Assembly: GCA_030142905.1 (NCBI GenBank)
Contig: JASJOG010000276.1
Span: 298,804 to 362,803, forward strand
From: Heliopora coerulea
Taxonomy: Eukaryota; Cnidaria; Anthozoa; Scleralcyonacea; Helioporidae
DNA length: 64,000 bases
Direction: 5' to 3'
This document shows positions 56,683-64,000 of this stretch, piece after piece. A program made the translations under genes and the position numbers. Numbering within the stretch: position 1 is the first letter of the stretch; the number at the start of each line of letters is the position of its first letter. Under the pieces are notes generated by a model. The model was not told the DNA's origin and made no database searches. It saw nothing but the letters and a program-made list of their open reading frames with translations.

Positions 56683-56904
56683 TATAGTGGCTTCCGCTTA
56701 GGTCGCACATATATATGTCGAATTTGCAACTTAGCTCGCCATCTGAGTCTCGGTAGCTCAATGGTTAGAGCGTCTAACCGGTCATCAGAAGGTTGCGGGT
56801 TCGATCCCCGTCTGGGGCTCAGATATCATTTTCTGAGTATCGAGCTTGAAGATCGTTCGTCTACCTCAATATATCCAAGTTCTCATGTTTCTCAAACATC
56901 ATAC
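56683..56904 (+). mobile_element. Single tRNA-derived SINE, about 222 bp
   Basis: Same unit as in the pairs at 31799 and 40970: leader TATAGTGGCTTCCGCTTAGG, tRNA-like head 56747-56818 (72 nt, A box TAGCTCAATGG, B box GGTTCGATCCC), body with TTTTCTGAGTATCGAGCTTG, and tail ending TCTCAAACATCA. The target duplication is TGAAACTAAG-like (56673-56682 and from 56905). There is no poly-A tail. It lacks the extra AAACTGCTTCAATCATTATC leader present in the paired copies, so it is slightly 5'-truncated. Confidence 0.85.
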
Positions 56905-59783
56905 TGAAACTAAAGAAGTCAAATTAAAAAGAAAGACAAAGAAGAAAAGAAGGAAACCTAAATGAATAGAAAATTTAGAGAAAGATATTCAAAGCAAGAG
57001 GAGTGACTTGTCAGTCCTAACTGAAATTGAAAATAAATCAGAAGTTAATCAGAGAAAACAAAGGAAAATAAAGAGAAGATATAACATCAAGAAGATGGAA
57101 GGTCTACCTGAAGGAAGAGAAAAGTTGAAACAGCAAATTCAAGCAAAAGCACAGAGAATCAGAAAGTATGAGAAAAGGGGGAAACAATTCAGACAGAATA
57201 AGCTCTTTAAGGAAAATACTAAGAAGCTCTATAGGGACATAGGGAAATATAGATCAATGTTGAGGAACCACCTATGCTTGAAGTAATAGAAGATTTTTGG
57301 AGCAAGATATGGGAGGACGAAAAGCAGCCTGATGAGACAGCCGAATGGATCAAACAGCAGGAGGAAATAATAAAAAATCAACCAACTCAAGAATGGAAAG
57401 ATCTAGAGAAAGAAGACATAAGCATTTCACTGAAGAAGGCTTGTAACTGGAAATCACCAGGTATAGATAGAGTGCCAAACTTTTGGCTCAAGAACTTGGA
57501 TGAAGTGCATGAAGATATAACAAGGGAATATAATGAAATCATTCAGAATCCAGAAAAGAGCCCTGGTTGGTTCATGCAAGGTCTGACATACTTGCTCCAG
57601 AAAACTGGAGATACAAAAAATCCAAAGAACTACAGACCCATAACCTGCCTTCCAACATTGTACAAGATTCTCACATCTACCATCACTCAGAGGACATATA
57701 CCTTCCTAGAAGAAAACACGTTATTGCCACCAGGACAGAAAGGCTGTAAAAAGGAAGTTATGGATGTAAAGATCAGTTACTCATCAATAAGATGATACTA
57801 GAAGATTGTATGAGTAAGAAAAAGAACCTCAGCACTGCTTGGATTGACTACCAGAAAGCATTCGATAGTGTCCCTCATTCTTGGATCATCAAGGTTATGG
57901 AGATATAAAAAATGTCCCCAACCGTGACCAAATTCGTCGAACAAAGTATGGCCAATTCGAAGGCCACCATGAAATTAAATTACAACCATGATACAATTAC
58001 TACCAGGTCTATTAATATCAGACGGAGTATCTTTCAAGGCGATTCCTTATCGCCACTATTATTCTGTCTTTCTCTTGCCCCTCTGAGCAATATGCTTAAC
58101 AACACAAGATGTGGCTATGAAATATATAGGAACAAAGTTAACCATTTGTTCTATGTCGATGATTTGAAAATATACGCGAAAAACGATGGTCAACTGGAAG
58201 GGTTGCTTGCAACAATTAAGACATTTAGCGATGATATTGGTATGCAGTTTGGCCTCGAAAAGTGTGCCAAAGCCACGTTCAAGAGGGGGCAAATTGGCAC
58301 AAACCTCAGCCATCCATCTAGACACCAACACAATCATTCAAGAACTTGAACAATAAAGCACCTATAAATACCTGGGTATTAATGATGGCGATGGGATACA
58401 ACATGCGGACACGAAGGGGAGGATAAGAAAAGAATACTACAGAAGAGTTAGGTTGGTGACAAAAAGTGAATTGAATGCAACAAGTAAAATTGAAGTCATC
58501 AACACACTGGCTGTACCTGTGGTCACGTACAGTTTTAATATCATTAATTGGCAGATGAGTGAAATCAAGAAACTGGATAGGAAAACAAGAATGTTGCTTA
58601 CTGTGGAACGAATGAACCACCCTAAGGCGGATGTGGAAAGAATTTATCTCCCTCGACAGATAGGAGGAAGAGGACTCACTCAGCTAGAGTTAACTTACAA
58701 GACAACCACAGTGGGTCTTAACGTTTATCTAGAACAAACAGAAGATCCGCTCTTGAAACTGATACACCAACTTGAGAAGAACAAAAAACTCTACTCTGTA
58801 GTAAAGGATGCCAGCAAAATTAAGAATGAGTTAGGAGAGTCAGATCTCGCAAGGAAATATCACGAATCAATCACAAAGTTCGCAAAAAGAGTGAAACAGG
58901 AGACTAAGGAAAAGTTACAGGAGAAGATGCAACAAGTTTGGGAAGAAAAACGGATGCGTGGTCAATACCCAGCGAGAGTGAATATGCCAGATGTTGATCA
59001 GGAAAAGACACACAAGTGGCTCAGGAGCTCGGGTCTCAAATCGGAAACTGAAGGGTTAATTATCGCAGCGTAAGATGAAAGCCTTGCAACAAAGTCGTAT
59101 CATCATAGGATAATCAAAGATGACGCTGACCCCAAATGTAGAATGTGCAAAGAATTCGAGAAGACAGTTGACCATATAGTAGCAGGATGTCCAGTACTTG
59201 CCAAGACAGAGTACATCTAAAGAAAAGACAGAGCAGCAGGATATCTACATTGGAAAATCTGTCAGCACTACCACCTTCCAGTTGCAGGTAACTGGCATGA
59301 CCATATACCAGAAACAGTGACTGAAAAAGAAAGTGCCACAATATTATGGAACATGCCAGTCAACACAGATAAGCAGATTAATGCCAATAGACCAGATATC
59401 ATTGTGAAGGACAAGAAGGCTAACAACTGCCTCACGATTGACGTGACAATACCATCAGAAAGAAATGTTTCAATTAAACAAACGGAGAAATTATCAAAGT
59501 ATAAGACCTTGAAATGGAAGTTACGAAGATGTGGAAAATGAAGACAAGCACAATTCCAGTTGCAGTGGGGGCGTTAGGTCTCATTACGAAAGGCATGGGG
59601 AAATACATCAACCAAATTCCGGGAAGTATCAATGTAGAAATGGTGCAGAAGATCGTTCTTTTAGGAAGTGCCCATATCTTGAGGAGAACACCCTCCACTA
59701 CACAAACACTACACGCAAGTGCCCCAGGGTCATGGGATGACTTCGGCAATGCAGGAAGAAAATGTACAATAACATAGAAATAC

Positions 59784-59802
59784 AATAATAATAATAATAA
59801 TT
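59784..59802. repeat. (AAT)n run, junction
   Basis: AATAATAATAATAATAAT after the family 4 element. Confidence 0.9.
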
Positions 59803-60446
59803 AGGGTAGGAGGGATGTTTATCTGAAACTAATGATCCCGAACGACCAGGGCTCATGTCTAGTAGGAGTAGGTGGGTGATACGTGTCCTCAGGGTGCGGC
59901 GACCCTGCCCTGCCGATTCTGGGTAGAAACAGGAACATGAGAAAAACGTGACTGGACAGGTGTTAGTAAACCTGCTCTGTTAGCCTAAGGACTACAACCA
60001 TTATTCCTTACAACTGGCTCGGGTACGGCTGACTTTAACTGGTTGATGTGTTCCAGCCTCCTACAATGTTGCTAAGGATTAAATGTTAGTCTAAAAGCAA
60101 AACAATATCCAGTCATCAACCCTCGCAGCTGCGCAGTGAAACTGCCCTTAATAGGGAGGGAGTGCTTCACGTAAATGCTGTTTGCAGGCCAGGATGGGTA
60201 TTCGCTATCGGGGAGTACTTCTAGGAACTAGTCGTCAGTATATCCTTGTCTTGTGGAGCCTTGTTGGCAGGCAGTCTATAGATTGAGCGCATGGGTGTTA
60301 AAATCCTTAATGGTAAAATTGAAATATCCCCATGAGTATCCCAGAAGGTACATTGTCTCCTCTGTCGGTTACAGTCTTGTTGACGGGCTGCCTTTGGAGT
60401 CCAAGACCCCAAGCCACTTCCTTTGGAGAGTGTGCTGCGATACTGG
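59803..60446 (+). mobile_element. Non-coding LINE-derived unit between two AAT runs, 644 bp
   Basis: It starts right after one AAT run and ends in another. The left part has the style of the array 5' UTRs (TGATCCC, CTAGTAGGAG, GGTGCGGCGACCCTGCC). The right part is related to 13880-14366 (ACAGGTGTTAGTAAACCTGC against TCAGGTGTTGGTAAATCTGC; GTCTAAAAGCAAAACAA against GTAAGAATAAAACAA; TCCAAGACCCC near the end). No reverse transcriptase is present. It is best read as a non-autonomous relative of an array LINE that uses the same target. Confidence 0.6.
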
Positions 60447-60477
<31 letters not shown>

Positions 60478-60486
60478 TAATAAAAT
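60447..60486. repeat. (AAT)n microsatellite, junction
   Basis: About 40 bases of AAT with one AAC, followed by a new LINE 5' region. Confidence 0.95.
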
Positions 60487-60487
60487 T

Positions 60488-61043
60488 ATGAGTCGACCCT
60501 TAACTTTAGAAGCAGATGTTCTAGACCGAATAAATGCAGTGCAAGCTGAGAATATTACTAGAGCAGACATAAACAACTGAGGGAGAGGGAAGAGGCTGGA
60601 GTGAACTTGGGAGGAGAAAGTACTACTCTTCAAGATAGAAAATGAGGAAGGAGAGAGAGAATAAGCGCATTCATGAAGTATGTTAAAAAGAGATGGTCAA
60701 ATGAAGCGCGGACAAAGAAGACTGTCTCAGCCCAGAACCTAGTGGATAATGCTAGGAGGTTCAAATTAGAGGAGGAAGTAATTGGTCAGCTAGAAAAACG
60801 ATCTGAGAAGCCTGAGTATGAGGCACTACCACAGAGTATGCACTGGACGGCAGCCAAGAAGGCTCGACTGGTTGAAATAGACACGGAGGAAAGGGAACGT
60901 GGACTTGGTTTCATGAAGAGGGTAGGTGATAGATGGGAACAGGAGTTTGGAGAGAGATTAAAAGATCAAAAGCTAAGAGATAATGCTGCTAGATTTAAGA
61001 AGGAGAAACAGATTGCGAACTTTGTCTTGGCGGGAAAAAAAAA
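60488..61043 (+). pseudogene. Family 2-like LINE N-terminal domains, truncated by the Ty3 insertion
   Basis: MSRPLTLEADVLDRINAVQA begins at 60488 and hits a stop at 60578-60580. A second open frame from 60673 encodes two repeated Trp/basic helical domains: KKRWSNEARTKKTVSAQNLV followed by DNARRFK, and MHWTAAKKARLVEIDTEERE, GLGFMKRVGDRWEQEF, then LKDQKLRDNAARFKKEKQIA. The W...L...R.RG.GFM.R---.W...F-----Q.LRDNA.RF pattern parallels the Myb/SANT-like domain of family 2 (QNLRHQASRME). The coding is cut at 61043 by the Ty3 LTR; the remainder must lie beyond the window. Residues after FVLAGK in the frame are LTR-derived. Confidence 0.6.
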
Positions 61044-61180
61044 TGAGGAGTGTGTGGTGTATAAACTTTTATTTAACTAACTCAACAGTACAGTAACAAC
61101 TCTGTAAGCATCACAGCACACAGACACAACGAAATTGACATCGTGGCGTGATGTGACGTCACTAGTCTCAGGACTCTACA
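61044..61180 (-). mobile_element. 3' LTR of the Ty3/gypsy element, 137 bp
   Basis: In the element's direction it starts TGTAGAGTCCTGAGACTAGT and ends with ACTCCTCA; TG and CA termini are intact. It holds an AATAAAAG polyadenylation signal near 61063-61072. A purine-rich AGGGCGAGGAA tract (61181-61191, read on minus) directly precedes it, as expected for the polypurine tract. A short LTR is common in animal Mag-like Ty3 elements. The 5' LTR is outside the window. Confidence 0.75.
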
Positions 61181-61266
61181 TTCCTCGCCCTAGCTTCTAA
61201 CATGTATTCAATGTCATTTGAGCCAAAAAAACAGAAAACTAAATAAGTTCTTCGGCTTAAATGTGA

Positions 61267-62946
61267 TTATTCGTATCGTTCCGGCGGCTTACGTTTTCTT
61301 GCCGGGTAACGTCTTACAAATTCTGGTGTTTCAGTCGATTGAGTTCGTGTTTCTCCACTCTGTGTGACTGTGGTATTACTACGCTGTGGTGACGCACTAC
61401 GTGCATTATTTCCGAACGTTAACTCTGGCTCAAACGAAGGTGGTATTAGTTCTTCCATGGGTTGACTCTCGCGGGCCAAAAGTTGGTCGTGGTGTCTCCG
61501 AACAATATCACCATTTTCCAGTTTGATTCTGGCAGAAACAGGACCAGTTTGTTGTACGATAGTTCCGGGAGTCCATTTTCGGTTTCCAGAATAATTTCGT
61601 GCTTGGACTTCGTCTCCTACACTCAAACGTCGTGATCGACTATGTTGATCGTGTAGATTTTTCTGCCTAGTTTGCGCTGCCTCGACTTTCATCGCAGTAT
61701 TTGGTTTCAAAAGATCTATCTGGATCCTTAGATTGCGACCCCATCGCAACTGACTTGGTGTTTCACCGGTGGTTGTATGCGGAGTTGTGCGATAACTCAA
61801 TAAGAAGCGAGCTAATTTTGTTTCAACGCTTCCTTTCCCTTGCTTCTTCATTCCCTGTTTGAAGGTCTGCACTGCCCTTTCCACTAATCCGTTCAAGGAT
61901 GGGTGGTACGGTGCTGTAGTTATATGGCGTATTCCGTTTCTCCGGGTAAAAATCTTAAAATCGTTGCTTGTAAAGACGGAACCGTTGTCGGACACTATAA
62001 CTTCCGGTAGCCCATGCGTGCTAAAAGTAGCTCTAAGCTTTTCGATCGTTGTGTCTGTGGTGGCGGAGTTAAGACAGTGGATGTCTAACCATTTTGAATG
62101 CGCGTCTATGATAAGGAGAAACATCTTTTCCATTAAAGGACCTGCAAAATCAATGTGTATCCGGGTCCACGGACGGTTTGGCCATTCCCAGGGATGTAGG
62201 GTTGCCGGAGCTGGCATTTTCCGGTGTGCTTGACATACTTGGCAGCTTTTTACTTTTTCTTCCAATGCGGAGTCGATCTTGGGCCACCAAACGTGGTTTC
62301 TAGCGATGCCTTTCATTCTGACGATGCCGGGATGACTGTCATGGAGAATTTTCATCACTTCTTTCCTCCCCTGGGGTGGTATGATGACGCGTGACCCCAA
62401 CAATAGACATCCTGCGTGGACACTTAGTTCGTTTTTCCGTGTGAAGTAAGGTTGCAATTTGATGTCTTCAACAACTGAAGACCAACCTTGGAGTACAAAC
62501 TGCTTGATTCGAGAAAGCACCGGATCACGAGCTGTCCATTGTTTGATTTTCACTGCGTCCACTGGACTTGCATTAAGATCCTCCATCAGATGTGTAATGT
62601 CACCGGGTACTGGTGTCGACTGTGGTGTATCTGGGAGTGGTAAACGACTTAACGTGTCCGCGTTTCCATTCTCGCGACCAGGTCGGTGTATAATCTCGTA
62701 CTCGTATGCTAGGAGTGTTAAATTCCGCCTTTGCATTCTACCTGCTGCCATAGGCGGTGTGGCTTTATCAGGGTTCAGCAAACCAATCAGTGGTTTATGA
62801 TCGGGGTAGATGATGAAGTGTCGACCATACAGGAACTGGTGAAACTTCTTAACAGCAAATATAACGGCTAGTGCTTCTTTATCTAGCTGGGAATATCCTC
62901 TCAGGTTTGGAGAGTGACCTCGACGCGAAAGTAATCGGCTTCTCAC
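61267..62946 (-). pseudogene. pol: Ty3/gypsy pol: end of RNase H, integrase and C-terminal domain
   Basis: Starts in RNase H (YSQLDKEALAVIFAVKKFHQ, IIYPDHKPLIGLL). The integrase has an HHCC zinc region (HDSHPGIVRMKG...CQVCQAHRK) and a DDE core: HIDFAGP, VSDNGSVFTS, and GLVERAVQTFK with Asp, Asp and Glu in place. A GPY/F-like module (VGDEVQARNY, KWTPGTIVQQTGPVSARIKL) and a Ser/Thr-rich tail follow; no chromodomain is seen. The frame from here does not join directly to the RT: a frameshift lies within about 62880-62950. Integrase motifs are all intact, but the element as a whole is not. Confidence 0.85.
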
Positions 62947-63772
62947 TACCGTCGTCCATTTCGTGTGCTAGTACAGCACCCACGCCACACGGAGAGGCAT
63001 CACACGAAAGAATTATCTTCTTTGCCGGATCGTAATGTACTAATACTCGGGATGATTGTAGCAGGTCTTTAGCTGCTTGGAAAGCTTTTTGTTTACGGCT
63101 TTTCCATGTCCAACGTTTTTCCTTGCGAAGGAGCTCATGGAGAGGTTTTAAGGTCGATGACAGGTTAGGAAGAAATTTCCCGTAAAAGTTAACCATTCCA
63201 AGAAATGATTTCAGTTCAGTAACGCTGGTCGGAGCTGGAGCTTCCTTGATAGCTTTAACTTTAGCTTCAGTTGGATGAAATCCTTCTTTATCCACTCGGT
63301 GTCCCAGACATTCAAGTGATGGCTTCATGTACTGGCATTTCTTCTTCTTAAGGCGTAGACCCGCATCTGAAGGACGTTTCAAAACTTGGTCTAAGTTGTT
63401 TAGATGTTCTGCATCTGTTGGACCGGTGATAAGAACGTTGTCCAGTAAAACTCCTACACAGAGTATTCCTTGTAGCAATCCTTCCATCATTCTCTGAAAA
63501 ATACTAAGTGCTGAAGCGATACCATAGGGAAGGCGGTTATATCTGTAGAGGCCTTTATGCGTGTTGATTGTCAAGTATTTCTTAGAGTCCTCGTCCATTA
63601 ACATCTGCTCATAAGCATGACTAAGATCTAGCTCTGTAAAGGTTTGGCCATCTGCAAGCTTTGTGTAGAGGTCATCTAATTTTGGGATTGGATATCCATC
63701 AAGCTTGGAGACTTTGTTGACTGTTAGTTTATAATCACCGCAAACTCTAACAGTGCCATCTTGTTTGACCAC
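62879..63772 (-). pseudogene. pol: Ty3/gypsy pol: reverse transcriptase and start of RNase H
   Basis: RT blocks: VRVCGDYKLTVNKV, FTELDLSHAYEQMLM (first catalytic Asp), LYRYNRLPYGIASALSIFQR, then VGVLLDNVLIT where Ty3 elements normally have a YxDD pair. The second Asp is Asn, so polymerase activity should be lost. LKSFLGMVNFYGKFLPNLSS is the usual tether. RNase H begins with ILSCDASPCGVGAVLAH and KPITFASRSLS before the frame is lost. Confidence 0.85.
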
Positions 63773-63802
63773 AGGAACAATAGGTGTGGCCCACTCTGAA
63801 CA

Positions 63803-63991
63803 TTAGATTGGCTGGATTGTTCCTGCTTTTTCTAGCCTGTCTAAATCTTGTTCAATCTTTTCTCTCAGTGCATATGGAACTGGTCTGGCTTTGTGAAATA
63901 TTGGTGTTGCTGTTGGATCTATATGGATCTTTGCTGTTATCTCTTTTAAAGAACCAAGTCCTTCTTCAAATAGTTGTGGGCACTTTCTCAC
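63803..63991 (-). pseudogene. pol: Ty3/gypsy pol: segment between protease and RT
   Basis: KARPVPYALREKIEQDLDRL and EKAGTIQPI are the standard lead-in to a Ty3 RT. A single in-frame stop at 63803-63805 separates it from the RT frame (CSEWATPIVPVVKQDG follows in the same frame). Gag, protease and the 5' LTR lie beyond the window end. Confidence 0.8.
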
Positions 63992-64000
63992 TACCTCTTC

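Larger units (their letters stand above)
55321..59783 (+). pseudogene. RLE-LINE family 4 (sister of family 3), full length with MITE and SINE
   Basis: 5' UTR 55325-55468; the protein starts at 55469 (MKSQFNRNSYRIGGLAVYRG). The N-terminal domain TKWTREKYKQAV is split by a MITE and continues as DPNKLANVKRDIIKNKRLTD, then VELNTIRKKV. The coiled region is 57008-57286. RT is 57274-58349 with stops: [94 protein letters not shown] (YVDD intact) and FGLEKCAKATFKRGQ. 58453-59073 is open after RT. The finger CRMCKEFEKTVDHIVAGC (intact CX2CX8HX4C) is at about 59140-59193. The nuclease is 59317-59541: NRPDIIVKDKKANNCLTIDV and KLSKYKTLKW. It ends at an AAT run. Confidence 0.8.

Noticed and set aside
24586..60486. 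CRISPR-like or satellite array
   Set aside because: The repeated units are several kb long, protein-coding and separated by simple AAT runs; there are no short direct repeats with unique spacers.
12331..61044. Telomeric retrotransposon array
   Set aside because: The head-to-tail order resembles telomeric LINE arrays, but no TTAGGG-type repeats were seen and a Ty3 element and a microsatellite target explain the layout.

Overview
The window looks like a repeat-rich stretch of an invertebrate animal genome, most likely a cnidarian and probably an anthozoan. Codons are interrupted by introns, base composition is moderately AT-rich, and there is no bacterial-style gene packing. The transposon mix is metazoan: non-LTR retrotransposons with restriction-like endonucleases, Penelope, CR1/L2, Tc1, Tigger, hAT and Ty3. 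The N-terminal domains of the main retrotransposon families resemble ones I recall from coral and anemone genomes. That host call is an inference from recall, not a database result.

Layout. 0-1.3 kb: two minus-strand exons of a ZU5-domain host gene with matching splice phases. 1.3-8.2 kb: mostly non-coding, with foldback and TIR mini-elements, AT microsatellites, a hammerhead ribozyme motif (about 4.24 kb) and a truncated CR1/L2-like LINE. 8.2-10.3 kb: a hAT (ZNF862-like) transposase pseudogene. 10.6-14.5 kb: decayed endonuclease-type LINEs. 15.2-17.8 kb: a Penelope fragment with an inverted arm, itself split by a Tc1 element. 18.7-61.0 kb: a nearly continuous array of non-LTR retrotransposons, all on the plus strand. 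61.0-64.0 kb: a minus-strand Ty3/gypsy element with its 3' LTR inside the window.

The array is the main result. Its elements encode, in order, an N-terminal Myb/SANT-like or related basic domain, a coiled region, a reverse transcriptase, a CCHC finger and a PD-(D/E)XK restriction-like endonuclease (R2 type). Almost every element starts just after, and ends in, an (AAT/TAA)n run. Known Dong (R4 clade) elements target TAA repeats, so I read these as Dong/R4-like. At least three lineages share the target: family 1 (18.7, 21.8, 28.8, 32.5, 33.5, 38.4, 45.4 and 53.9 kb), family 2 (11-13.6, 24.6 and 60.5 kb) and family 3/4 (42.8, 49.1 and 55.3 kb). Because each insertion ends in the repeat it targets, the array can seed its own growth and keeps one orientation.

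Secondary events sit on top: hAT MITEs with 8-bp target duplications, tRNA-derived SINEs (two of them inverted pairs), a Tigger deletion derivative, a solo LTR whose empty site is also in the window, a 105-bp inverted templated insertion, and 5'/3' chimeras. Two family-1 copies share a MITE, an internal deletion, a nonsense codon and a damaged catalytic motif but have different flanks. No retrotransposon copy here is intact. The best preserved is 45.4-49.07 kb, with three nonsense codons and one frameshift. Several long stretches hold nothing I can identify and are listed as such.
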